The notes beneath the pieces were generated by a model, which ran no database searches, was not told the DNA's origin, and saw only the letters and a program-made list of their open reading frames with translations. Positions 33,692-44,365 of a DNA stretch of 64,000 nucleotides are shown piece by piece. This stretch comes from Halicephalobus mephisto (lineage: Eukaryota > Nematoda > Chromadorea > Rhabditida > Panagrolaimidae). The stretch is from positions 62,001-126,000 of the forward strand of contig SWDT01000064.1 in the NCBI GenBank assembly GCA_009193035.1, read 5' to 3'. Within the stretch, counting starts at the first letter, position 1; the number at the start of each line of letters is the position of its first letter. The position numbers and the translations under genes were made by a program.

Positions 33692-36282
33692 CTATTTCTC
33701 AACGATGGCGATTAATTGATTCTTGCTACATTCCCAAACAGCATCCACCAGTCGCAAAAGTCCCGTATCTTTCGGTTTTTCTAGTCCTCTTTGCATTCTT
33801 TTCTTCATCAAAGCCACAAATTCCTTATGAGATAATTCACCGTCGCCATTTTCATCAAAAAGAGTAATAACCACATCAACCAAGTTTTCTGTTAATTGAA
33901 CTTTCGCTATTTTTCTTGCAACTTTGATCAACAATTCCTTAGAAAGTGATTTTCCTGCCAATTTGTAAAAATGCAAAGCCATGTCAACATCATCAATAAA
34001 ATATAAAAATTGAAAAAAATTATTCACTTCATCAAATGAAATTCCCTGAAAACACTTTTCAAAAAATGTGCAAATTTTTCTTTTAAAAAAATTAAGCTTT
34101 CAAAAAATATGCAAATTTTCTTTTAAAAAAATTTAAGCTTTCAAAAAATGTGCAAATTTTTTTTAAAAATTTAAGTTTTCAAAAATATGCAAATTTTTTT
34201 TTAAATTTAAGTTTTCAAAAATATGCAAATTTTTTTTTTAAATTTAAGTTTTCAAAAATATGCAAATTTCAGACTTACTGGTTTTCCTGCTGTGATTCCT
34301 CCTTTGTATTTCTTTTTTATCCTTTTCATCATCCTCTTTTGTCGTTTTTCTGGTAATCCAGCATGCATTAAAAGAAGTTCTGCGAAACTTATTTCTGATA
34401 TTATACCTACAGGATTAGAATCCGGATCTCTTCTTTCAAATTCAATTTTCAAAATATCTCTATGAAGATCATGTTGAAATTCTAAAAGCGTTTCTAATTT
34501 CAATTTCCTTTTTCCATCAGGACCAAAAAAATATTGACTAACAGCAGAATTGTCTGACCATCTAAACGCAGATCCACCAATAACATGATCCCTGTGTTTC
34601 TGACCAACTGTTGTCTGAGATAACAGTAATTTCTGTACTTTGTTAAATTCTTCCTTATCGAGTTCTCCATCACCTCCAAAGTCGAAAATAGAAAAAGCCA
34701 GTTTGAATTCACTTTGAGGCATCGAAAGCAGGGTCATTAGAAAAAGAAAATCCGAAAAATTAATCAATCCATGATTGCCAAGTTTGTAAAAAATACAATC
34801 AGGATCAGTAAATTCAGTGTTTTTGTATTTCGCCGGATCAAAAACTCTGAATTTATCCAATCCTAGATTCCTTGGTTGCATAACTCCCGGAGTCAAAGAT
34901 CTCACAAAGTCTTCTGGGGTCATGTAAACGTCGTAATTCCCGTCTTCTGTGTTTATCTGAACAATAATTATTTAATAAATATCAAAAACAGAAAACCAAA
35001 CCTTTAAAGTAGCAAAGTACCTGAAAATTTTGTCAGGAGACGAGTAAGTCCTCAACCTGTTCTCGTATTCCATGATCCTCCGTTCTCGAAATCCAATTTT
35101 CTTCTTCTTTTTTTTCTTCTGATCAGGAAGAATGTCACATTCTGGATGGGAATCTTCATGTGATTCTAAATCCGAGTCGTCAGAATGCTCACGACTTGAA
35201 TCCTAAACGGAAAATTTAATATTTGATACAAATTCTTAAAATTTTCGGTGAATGAATAAAAAATTTATAAATCATGTAGAAATATATTAGGAAAATTCAA
35301 TAACTAGATACATCGTTGATTTTGGTCGGGAAATTAGCCAGGAAATCAGGAGGATATTTAGTCTTAAGGGGGTTTTGGGGATTTATGAGTTCATTTTCTG
35401 AAGGCTTAGCACTTCATTCATGGAATATTTAAGAATTTCTATTCACAAAAAGTTCTTTAAGTGATTTGAATCCATTCTCCACGTTCGTAAAATAATCTAG
35501 AAACGACATAGGCTCAAATGTGTATAGAAAACAATAGAAATATCAAATTATGAAACTTGCTATATGGCTCTTAGAGAAAATTCCAAAACTAGTTGAAATT
35601 GTGTAGCTTTCGTAATTTTTGCGGACGTGTAGTCTTCAGACCGAAGATATTCAGAACACTCAAGATTAAACAATCTTCTCTCTACGGAAGAATATAAAAA
35701 GGAGCATTCAATGCTAGTCGGTGTCCCCTGGGTGTTGTGCTTGTATTTTAATATTATCATATATTACTTTGTATCTAACGAAAGACATAACAGTAATAAA
35801 ATTAAAAACAAACCGAGTCTTTGTCTTCGTCCAAAGTCGCAGCCTTAGGATTGAAAGCAGAGCCGATGCTCATGGTTTCCGGACTAAAACAAATAAATTG
35901 ATATATCGATTTTTAAAAACAACTATACTTACTCGAAAGGGAACATAACTAATACCAAGAAAAGACCGATAGCAAAGTAAAAATTAAAATAAAAGTATCG
36001 TCTGATAGGTTGCCAAATATATGGTCGATTATGGTATATCGTATTTGAATAATCCGAGTACCCTTTGCCAGCCTTCCTGTCGGTGTAGTGGAACACATCC
36101 TTCTTCTTCCTTCTGTTTCCAAGGATAGTGTACGCCATAGGGTCGTCTTCAGTTTCCTTCAATTTTTTCCGTTCTTCTTCGACGTCGGCCACGCTCCGGA
36201 GTCCGGATCCCTGTTGATACATGTCGAATTTGGTCCGGACAACATTCTGAATCGTTCTTCTAGGTACTAGAAATCGCTTCAT
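33692..36282 (-). CDS. micu-1: Mitochondrial calcium uptake regulator MICU1
   Basis: EF-hand gatekeeper of the calcium uniporter, acting in the intermembrane space. Exons on the minus strand: 36282-35933, 35883-35814, 35202-35002, 34956-34279 and 34045-33692, phase-consistent, giving 550 residues. Family landmarks: the polybasic [21 protein letters not shown] block, [30 protein letters not shown], and two EF hands (about residues 299-310, [12 protein letters not shown], and 497-508, [12 protein letters not shown]). EF1 has Gly at loop position 3, where Asp or Asn normally binds calcium; EF2 is canonical. A basic N-terminus ([19 protein letters not shown]) and one membrane segment near residues 95-115 ([14 protein letters not shown]) precede the acidic linker. 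MCU lies downstream on the same strand, and RPC5 is divergent upstream. Confidence 0.93.
35203..35813 (-). other. MICU1 intron 2
   Basis: 611-bp intron with ordinary, non-repetitive AT-rich sequence. I see no exon or nested gene. Confidence 0.5.
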
Positions 36283-36627
36283 GCCGGAAATAACATGAAA
36301 TTTCGAAAAATAAAAAAAGTCGAAAATAACAAAAATCACAACGGTAGTTCTGTCACCTGATCTCGAATGGAAAAACCGTCGTTAACACTACCAATAAACA
36401 CCGAAAAATTAAGGACAAATCGGATCGAGAATACTTCTCGTTCTTTTAACAGGAAAAAACAATGTTGAAATTACCATTAAATTTCGGAAAAAATAGTAAA
36501 AACCGGAGCGAGCACGATTTCTCGCGGTCTTGGCGGGAAAATCAAACGTTGAAACTTTCACTAAATTTCTTAATTTTCTTCTGATTCTTTTTTTGGTTTT
36601 TTGAATTCTACTTTTGTTTTTCCTAAA
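36283..36627. promoter_or_regulatory. Divergent promoter region of MICU1 and the RPC5 operon
   Basis: 345 bp separate the two start codons, so both genes probably share it. It contains two related segments (GATCGAGAATACTTCTCGTT with AACAATGTTGAAA, and GAGCACGATTTCTCGCGGTC with CAAACGTTGAAA) about 80 bp apart. A GGCGGGAAAA word near 36530 resembles an E2F-type site. No TATA box is evident. Confidence 0.45.
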
Positions 36628-37435
36628 ATGAAGCAAGTTGATCAAGGAAAGAATTCCGAAAAGATGGATGTCGATGAAAACGTTGGAGACGAAGAAGATG
36701 AAGTTTTGTTTGAAGTTTGTTTTTTGGAAATTTATTTCATATATGAATTTTATTTTAGATGGATTGCTACAATATTCCGCTAAATCGACAGCATTTCTCT
36801 GTGGCTACTCTTCAATTCCAGAATGAGAAACCGGCAGAATTGGACGATTGTGCGGTCCGAATGAAGCCAGTCGTGAAACACGTAAGTTTCGTCATCACAT
36901 CACCCTGTTACTCTGAAATTCCAGATAGAAATAGACTACCACAACGGGACAGATCGGGATGACGGACTTAAACCGAGTCTAGAGTAAGTGCTTTTCATTT
37001 TTTAAAATAAAGTAAATAATTTTCAGACCGACTACTTTTTCGGGAAAAGGAACGTCCGAGTCGGAGGTCCTTAATCACGCCTTAGGTTTCATAGATGACA
37101 ACAAGATGTACTTCGTCGAGGTCGATGCCATGTACAAAATGAGACGAAAAGTGACGAAACCTTCAGAAGACGTCGTTGAAGAAACAGACGCGAAACGGAA
37201 TCTTTCTCCTGTCAGGGTGAAGTTCGCAAGAGCAGAAACGGAAGCCCAAAGAAAACGAAGAGAGCAATCTTCGTTCTTCAAACATCAGCAAGCCGCTCAA
37301 GAAGCTTGGAAAGAGGTGGTTGTGACCAAAGAAGAACCGAATTACCCCCTGAAGGTCCTTTCCCGGGAAGTTCAGGAAGACATGCTGCCAGAAAACGGAC
37401 TACAACGTGTCAAAGAAGAAATCCTAGACAAATGA
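36628..37435 (+). CDS. rpc-5: RNA polymerase III subunit RPC5 (POLR3E, Sin-like family)
   Basis: Subunit of RNA polymerase III. Exons 36628-36714, 36759-36881, 36925-36983 and 37027-37435, phases consistent, giving 225 residues. Family features: an acidic N-terminus (EDEVLFE), then the Sin/RPC5 conserved run of short strands (CYNIPLNRQH, RMKPVVKHIEIDYHN, LEPTTFSGKG), followed by MYFVEVDAMYKMRRKV, the piece equivalent to the LTPL-LRPSF region, and a charged tail with VRFAR-like VRVKFARAETEAQRKRRE. It is much shorter than the human subunit (about 700 residues) and corresponds to its N-terminal, TFIIF-like part. First gene of a four-gene plus-strand run; its stop lies 112 bp before the cactin start. 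Confidence 0.78.
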
Positions 37436-37544
37436 TAATTTTTGAGTTTTTAATGAAGTTTGTTTTTTAACTGTTTTATTTGAAAGTGGTTTTACTCCTT
37501 TGATACCTGGATTACTGTGTTTTGATTTTGACTTTTGCCTTTCA

Positions 37545-37546
37545 GG
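37545..37546 (+). promoter_or_regulatory. Trans-splice acceptor of the cactin cistron
   Basis: GCCTTTCAG ends at 37545, one base before the ATG and 110 bp after the RPC5 stop. Spacing of about 100 bp between stop and acceptor is what SL2-type operon processing uses in worms. Equivalent acceptors precede ALG3 (ends 40550) and NDUFAF5 (ends 42829). Confidence 0.6.
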
Positions 37547-40411
37547 ATGCCTAAGGATTATCGAGATGACGATAGACACAGATCCAGGAGACGATCGAGG
37601 TCCAGATCGAAGGATAGAAGACGATCAAGGGACAGCAGACGGGATAAGGATCACGATGATTCCAGAAGCAGAGATAGTCATAGAAGACATCGCGACAAAG
37701 AAGATCGAAGAAGAACTAGATCAAGATCTCCGGAAAGAAAAAAATACCGATCGAAATCACCGAAAAAAGAAATTGATGATTTGCCGCTATATGAACGGAA
37801 ACGATTACTGTCGATTTCGTCAACTTCCAGTGAGGAGGACGAAAGATTTGATGAGAAGATGGAAGCTCTAAGACAGGAAAAAGCGGAAAAACGTAAACTT
37901 GAAAAGCAGAAGATGAAGGAACTAGAGACTTCGGAGGAAAAACGACTTCGTAGACTGACGAAAAAAATGAAAAAAGAAGAAGGTCAGAAGATGGAATCAC
38001 TTTCCAGTTCGATTTCCTACAGTAACCTAAATAATCCTTTTAATGATTCCAATTTGACAGAAGCATTTGTTTGGAATAAGAAACTAGAAAAAGAAGGACT
38101 GAAATCCCTAAGTAAGAAAGAATTGGACGAATTACATCAATCAAAAGTGAGGAAAAATATCAAAGAAATGGAAGAACTGCGACGAAATAGACAAGCTCGA
38201 CAAGCGGCGAAAGAAGATATGGAACTTTTGACGAGAGAAAAAGAAAAACAAATGTATGGCGATTTTACGGTGGTTGAATATAAATTTCACGTCAAACAAG
38301 CGAAAGAAAGAACGAAAATTAGAATAAAGGAAAATAGGCCTAAACCGATAGACTTGTTAGTGAGGTATTCTGTTTTTGGAGTCCCGGAAGAAGAAAAAGA
38401 TTATGATGATTTTGAACTTGTGGATCCGTTAACCTATATTAAAAATCTATCAATCGATGATTTTGAAGATTTGATTGCGGATATTAAAACCTATAAGAAA
38501 ATAGCATCACACAAGGACGACGCTTTCTGGGACGACATGGCGACGGTGTGTGAAGGAGAACTGGAGAAACTGAAGGACGTCAGGAAACGGAAGGAGATGG
38601 ATGAAGCTGTTCATTCTTCTGTCAGGGAAGACGTCCTTAACAAGTTCAAAGTAAGTTTATTTCTAAAAATCCAAATAAGTTTTATCAATTAAAGTTTTTG
38701 AAATGGAAAAATTTGGAAATGTTTTAACTTGAAAAATCCAAATAAGTTTTATCAATTAAAGTTTTTTGAAATGGAAAAATTTGAATTTTTTGTAATTTTA
38801 ATATTTATGTTTTTAATTTTTTAGGGGAAATCTTACAGTCAACTGACTGAAATGGAAAAGAGCCTAAGAAATACAATAAAGAAAAATCCCGGAAATGGAT
38901 TTTTTGAAGCTGTTCTTGATCAATTGCTTCCTTATATGGCGAAACAAAGAATCAAAGAAAGACATAGAGAAAAAATGGCATTGAAGTTACGGAGAATTCG
39001 AGAAGAACAGGCAAAAGAGATGGCAGAACATCAGAAAACTCTGGGGGATATCAAGCCGGTTTTGCCGAAAATAGAGAAACCAGAAGACACTAAAGTTGTG
39101 CCAGAAATTGATGAAATTGTAAGTTTTTTATTTTTACTTTTTACCAACAAACACAACTTGTTTTCGGTAGGGTACTTTGGGGTTGATTTTTCGATATATA
39201 TTAGGACTTTTATATATGAAAATGAATCCTAAAAGATAGAGGTTGTTCTACCTTATATAACCTTAATTTAGAAGTTTAGATTTATTTAGGTAGAACATAT
39301 TTTTAAAATTGATACGAAATCGTCACGTAGACTTGTTTAGTTTCTAAAAATCCGTGTTGAGATAACTTTGTAAAAATATTTTTGATTTTTATATATTATT
39401 AATTACGAAACAACTACCTAGAAAATTAAAATCAGAAAATAGTTTAAAAAGAATTTTGTAAAGATATGCATTTTTTGATTTTCACAGTAATGTAATTTTG
39501 GTTTTAGCAAGTAACAGCGGAAGATGCAGTGGCGATGCACAAACGAGTATTACGGTCTATTCCGTTTACATTGGATGAGTTACTGGAGATGGATGAAGAT
39601 AAACAAGAACAAGAATGGTCTTCCTTGAATGAAGCTCAGTTGGAAGTTTTTACATTGAGGAACTATGAATTAGGAAGATACAGTCCGAATTTGGATGCAG
39701 ATGCTATGCCTGGAATCGAGGTCATTGACGAAGAAGAAGACAAAAAACAACTTGAAGGTCAAAGAAGGAAGAATAGAACTGGAGAAGCGACCATGACTGC
39801 AGCTGAAGCTAGTTTGGTTCAGACGTTCAAGGAGGGCATGGAGAAGGATGAAGAGGAATTTGCTGATGAAGAGAAGATTGAAAAACAGACGTTTTTGTGG
39901 TCGGATAAGTATAGACCAAGAAAACCGAGGTATTTCAACAGAGTTCATACTGGGTTTGACTGGAATAAGTATAATCAGACCCATTATGATCTCGATAATC
40001 CTCCTCCGAAAGTCGTTCAAGGATACAGGTATGGTTTTTTAAGATTTTTATTTTTAGGGTTTTTGTAATTTCTACTTTTTAAAAGTGGTTTTTAATGTTT
40101 TTATTTTCTGTGTTTTTCCAATTTTTGTTTTTTCGAAATTTTCGATTTTAAATTTCGAAATTTTTAGGTTTAATATTTTTTATCCTGATTTGCTGGATGT
40201 TACACAAACCCCTTCGTATACGATCACGGAATGTGAAGATCCTGATTTTGCTATTTTGAGATTCCGGGCTGGTCCTCCTTATGAAGATATCGCTTTCAAG
40301 ATCGTCAACCGTGAATGGGAAATTAATCACAAACATGGATTCAAGAATCAATTTAAAGATGGAGTTTTTCAACTTTGGTTCTTTTTCAAACGATATCGAT
40401 ACAGACGATGA
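37547..40411 (+). CDS. cacn-1: Cactin, spliceosome-associated protein
   Basis: Cactin is a nuclear protein of the late spliceosome, needed for efficient pre-mRNA splicing. Exons 37547-38650, 38825-39118, 39508-40028 and 40168-40411, phase-consistent, giving 720 residues. The N-terminus (about 1-80) is Arg/Ser/Asp-rich, RS-domain-like (RRRSRSRSKDRRRSRDSRR). The middle is coiled-coil with NPFNDSNLTEAFVWNKKLEK, a cactin hallmark. The C-terminal cactin domain is fully recognisable: FLWSDKYRPRKPRYFNRVHT, GFDWNKYNQTHYD, FNIFYPDLLD, EWEINHKHGFKNQF and the closing FQLWFFFKRYRYRR. Second gene of the putative operon. Intron 2 (39119-39507) is a member of the related-intron family. Confidence 0.95.
39119..39507 (+). 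repeat. Cactin intron 2: related-intron family member
   Basis: 389 bp. From about 45 bp after the donor it matches the ALG3 and NUDT19-like introns closely: TTTTCGGTAGGGTACTTTGG, GATTTTTCGATATATATTAG, TTTATTTAGGTAGAACATAT, GAAATCGTCACGTAGACTTG and CTAAAAATCCGTGTTGAGAT. The last 100 bp before the acceptor are more divergent. Confidence 0.8.
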
Positions 40412-40560
40412 TTTCAAGTATTTTGAAATTAAAAATCAATGATTTCGAGTATTTTGAAATTAAAAATGGATGTTGGAAAAATTTTGGATTTAATCGTTTT
40501 AACGATTTTTTTATTTTAATTTTTGAATTTTGTTGAATTTTTTGTTTTAGATTTTTTGAG

Positions 40561-42486
40561 ATGGTACAGGGATCGAGGAAACTTCTGAAACCCCCTCAAG
40601 TAACTAATAAGCAAAATGAATTACTTTGGAAAAATTTTTTTTCATTGAAAAATTTTCCGTTGAACAGAATTATAAATGGAATATCTGATCCAACTGATAA
40701 TGAAATGTTCAACAAAATGGCTCAAATACATTGGATTATTGAAATCGCTATTTGTTATTTTATTATAAAAATTAGATCTTGTAAGTTTTAAATTTTTATG
40801 AAATTTTAAAAATGTTTTTTTTAAACTTTTTAAAAAAAATTTAAATTTTTTAAGTTTTTAAGAAATTCTTCGTTAATTTTGAAATTTTTATTGTTTTTAG
40901 TTTTTTGCTAAGAATAGTGACTTTAGATACGGAAATTGACTGGACGACTTACATGCAGCAAACAGAACTGTTCTTGAATGGAGAAAGGAATTACTCGAAA
41001 ATTGAAGGAGATACCGGGCCTGTGGTGTATCCTGCTGGTCATTTGTGGCTGTATTCATTGTTCTATTTCGTCACGAATGAGGGTAGAAACATAATGGGAG
41101 GCCAGATTTGTTTTCTCTATGTTTATGTTTTGAATCAGATTGCGATTTACTGGATCTACAGTAGTACACTGAGAATCCCGCCTTATGTCGTTACTTTGAT
41201 TACGTTTTTGAGCTACAGATTGCACTCGATATACGTTTTGAGGATGTTCAATGACCCTTTGGCGATGGTTTTTTGCAATTTCGGACTACTTTTTCTCTTA
41301 AATGACAAAAAATCGGACAAAACTATGGTGTATTTTTCGACGGTATTTTTGTCTCTTGGTGTAAGTGTGAAAATGAATATTCTGCTTTTCGGTCCTGGAA
41401 TTGCCCTAATTGTTTACTTAAGACATGGATTTTTGACTTTGTTCAATTGTGGAATAATTGCCTTGATAACTCAAGTAATAACAGGATTACCGTTTTTGAT
41501 GACGTATCCGATGGATTATATAAGGAATGCTTTTAATTTTGGTCGTGTATTTCTCTACAAATGGACGGTTAATTGGAAGTGTATTCCAGAAGAATTATTT
41601 TTGGATAAAAAATTCCACTTATTTTTACTGGGATGTCATGTTTTGTTTTTGATTATTTTTGCAGTTCTTTTCCTTCGAAGGTTGGTTTTTTTGTATTTTG
41701 AAAAATTAGGAAATAAGGAACACGTTTTCGGTAGGGTACTGTGGGGTTGATTTTTCGATATATATTAGGACTTTTATATATGAAAATGAATCCTAAAAGA
41801 TAGAGGTTGTTCTACTTTATATAACCTTAATTTAGAAGTTTGGATTTATTTAGGTAGAACATATTTTAAAAATTGATTACGAAATCGTCACGTAGACTTG
41901 TTTAGTTTCTAAAAATCCGTGTTGAGACAACTTTGTAAAAATATTTTCAATTTTTGTATATTAATTACGAAACAACTACCTAGAAAATTGAAATTTTAGA
42001 TTCATTTCTAAAAATTCCTCTCGGGATGATTGAATAAAATATTTCGAGTTTTACAATATGACATGATTTAAAATGTAATTTTAGATTCTATAAAGGAAAT
42101 AAGTGGAATTATGAAGCTATATTTAATCCTCATGAGATGCTAAGAATGATTTTCACTTTCAACCTTATCGGAATGACGTTTTCCCGTTCTTTGCATTACC
42201 AGTTTTATTCGTGGTATTACCATTCCGTCGTTTACCTACTTTTCTCTGAACGAACAAGTTTGGAATTGAGGAATAACTTGAATCATTATATTGGGACTTT
42301 CTTTAGGTAAGTTAGATATTTTAAAATTTTTTAATAATCGTTTTTAGGGTGGGTTTTATGGTTCTCCTAGAAGGCTGCTGGTACATTTATCCATCGACTC
42401 CTGTGACTTCTGGCTTGCTTCACTTCCTCCACGGGTCATTGTTGCTTTCAGTTACTCTCAGTGCTCAAAGACAGAAGCAGGATTGA
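40561..42486 (+). CDS. ALG3: ALG3-type dolichyl-P-Man:Man5GlcNAc2-PP-dolichol alpha-1,3-mannosyltransferase
   Basis: ER-membrane enzyme adding the first dolichol-phosphate-mannose-derived mannose to the N-glycan precursor. Exons 40561-40780, 40918-41680, 42085-42306 and 42348-42486, giving 447 residues. Family blocks: TEIDWTTYMQQTE, GDTGPVVYPAGHLWLYSLFY, YRLHSIYVLRMFNDP, GVSVKMNILLFGPG, FLYKWTVNWKCIPEE and SRSLHYQFYSWYYHS. There are multiple membrane segments throughout. The first junction is uncertain: the strongest acceptor (ends 40900) is out of phase with the donor at 40781, so I used the weaker AATAG acceptor ending at 40917, which keeps frame. A downstream donor at 40785 with the 40900 acceptor would also keep frame. 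Third gene of the putative operon. Note that worm gene alg-3 is an unrelated Argonaute. Confidence 0.92.
41681..42084 (+). repeat. ALG3 intron 2: full-length related-intron family member
   Basis: 404 bp. Similarity to the NUDT19-like intron begins at the donor itself (GAAG|GTT, then TTTTTTGTATTTTGAAAAAT) and continues through AAATAAGGAACACGTTTTCG to AAATTCCTCTCGGGATGATT near the acceptor. Both introns are phase 2 and both are flanked by AAG and ATT in the exons. Confidence 0.85.
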
Positions 42487-42829
42487 ATATAATTATTACA
42501 GTATGCCTAATAGGGTTTCGACAAGTGTCTTGGAAAATCTTCACTTTATTAGCTAATTTAGATTATTTATTTTATAAATTATTTCAATTTAAGGAAAATT
42601 GGAGATCGGGTCTAAATCCTTTGAAATTATTTTTTAGTTTTTTTGTGGATTTTTTAAAAGTTTTGATATATGAATTTTTCGATTTTGATATGTTAATTTA
42701 GATTTTGTGTTAATTTTAAGTTTTCATATATCAACTTTAAATTTATATATCAATTTTTGAATTTTATGTGTTAATTTTAAGTTTTCATATATCGGCTTTA
42801 AATTTTATACGTTAATTTTTGAATTTTAG

Positions 42830-43897
42830 ATGTTATTACGAAAGAATTCAACTTTTTTGAAAATCTTAAAATTGAATTTTATATCGATTTGTGATTTTTC
42901 GACCTTAGATCGGCCTTTGAAGAAATCTGTACCGTCGAATATAAAGGTTTGGTTTTTCGAATTGATTATTTTTTAATTTTTTTAGGTTTTTGACAGAGAA
43001 ACCAAAAGAAAACAAAGAAATTGGGCCGCTAAACAACCGGATTTTGAACTTGCACAGTACGTCAAAGAAGAAATAGGATACAGAGTGGCGGATAAAGTTT
43101 TTGATTTAACTAAATTTAACGAAGTTGTATTGGATTTGGGATGTGGAGCTGGATTTGTAGGACCACATTTGATCAAGGAAAACGTCGGACTTTTGATTCA
43201 ATGTGATATGTCGGAAGAAATGCTCAAAAAAAGCAAAATTGCACCAGAAAACGAAATTAAAACTATAAAAATTCACGCTGATGAAGAACAAATACCATTT
43301 AAAAGTGAATCAATAGATTTGATTGTGAGCAGTTTAGCAGGACATTGGATAAACGACCTCCCGGGATGGTTTAGAAGATGTTTCAAAATTTTAAAACCCG
43401 ATGGAGCGATGATCGGAGCGGTCCTGGCAGGAGACACGTTGTACGAGTTAAGGGTGGCTTTGCAGTTGGCAGAAAACGAAAGACTAGGTGGAATGGGGGT
43501 TCATATATCCCCCTTTATTGATCCTCAAGATGTAGGAAGTTTGATGACAAGAGCTGGATTTGACATGATAACCATGGATATGGATGAAATAGAAGTAGGA
43601 TATCCTAATATTTTTTCGCTTTTGTACGACCTTCAATTAATGGCAGAATCGAACTGCACCACAAAACGGACTCCAAGTCTACGAAGGGATGTCTTGATTG
43701 CTGCTGATGCGATTTACAAGGAAATGTACGGTCGAGAAGGCAGATATCCGGCGACTTTCCAGTTTCTGAGTTTCATCGGATGGAGACCAGGTCCGTTGAT
43801 GCCGAAACCTGCAAAAAGAGGATCCCAGAATGTTTCGTTCAAGGATTTGGGTGATGTGGTTCAAAATCCCGAGAAATACGTCAAGAAAAAACCATAG
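42830..43897 (+). CDS. NDUFAF5: NDUFAF5-like complex I assembly methyltransferase-fold protein
   Basis: SAM-dependent enzyme of the methyltransferase fold; in the family it hydroxylates an arginine of NDUFS7 during assembly of respiratory complex I in the mitochondrial matrix. Exons 42830-42946 and 42986-43897, phase 0, giving 342 residues, close to the human length. The first exon encodes a basic, hydroxylated-residue-rich targeting peptide (MLLRKNSTFLKILKLNFIS). The SAM-binding motif I is VVLDLGCGAGFVG (about residues 86-98), followed by LIQCDMSEEML and, further on, SSLAGHWINDLPGWFRRC, the family signature equivalent to LSLHWVNDLPG. The C-terminus ends KYVKKKP. Last gene of the putative operon: its acceptor TTTTAG directly abuts the ATG, 343 bp after the ALG3 stop. 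An AATAAA follows the stop by about 30 bp. Confidence 0.93.
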
Positions 43898-43930
43898 ATC
43901 TAGAAGTAGTTGGTAGGATTACTGTAAATC

Positions 43931-43936
43931 AATAAA
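43931..43936 (+). terminator. Poly(A) signal of NDUFAF5
   Basis: AATAAA 33 bp after the stop codon, closing the plus-strand gene run. Confidence 0.7.
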
Positions 43937-43949
43937 TTTTAAACTTTTT

Positions 43950-44300
43950 TATAACTTCCTAGTATGCAGTTTTTTTGAAATTCATTGAGCATGTACAGTA
44001 TATTTCGGAATTTCGAAATTATCTAATTTTTTACAGTAATGAAGGAGTACTGTATATTACTAGAATCCTTACAGTAAACTACAGAAGACTACTGTATACC
44101 GTATGTTTCTAGATTTCTGTAAATTACGAAATTTAATAATTTTTATAAAACTTCATATTTTTGAATAATACTGTGTACAGTAATTTCCGACAAATTACTG
44201 TAGAGCTCACTGAAAGGATTCTAACGGTCTACAGTACTTCCCTATTACTGTATACTAAGAATCACAGAAATCTCGAAATTACGAAACTACTTTGATTACC
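43950..44300. other. Spacer between convergent genes, rich in TACTGTA/TACAGTA
   Basis: No gene. The stretch contains about ten occurrences of ACAGTA or TACTGTA on either strand within 300 bp, which gives it local hairpin potential. The same word is scattered elsewhere in the window at lower density. Confidence 0.5.
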
Positions 44301-44365
44301 TGTCAAAAATGACTGGGATATCCTATGGAATAAGTAATCCGACCCTTGATCATCTACAGTATTCT

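Noticed and set aside
37500..37871. Overlapping 123-codon Asp/Arg-rich ORF at the cactin start
   Set aside because: Out-of-frame shadow of the cactin RS-like N-terminus.
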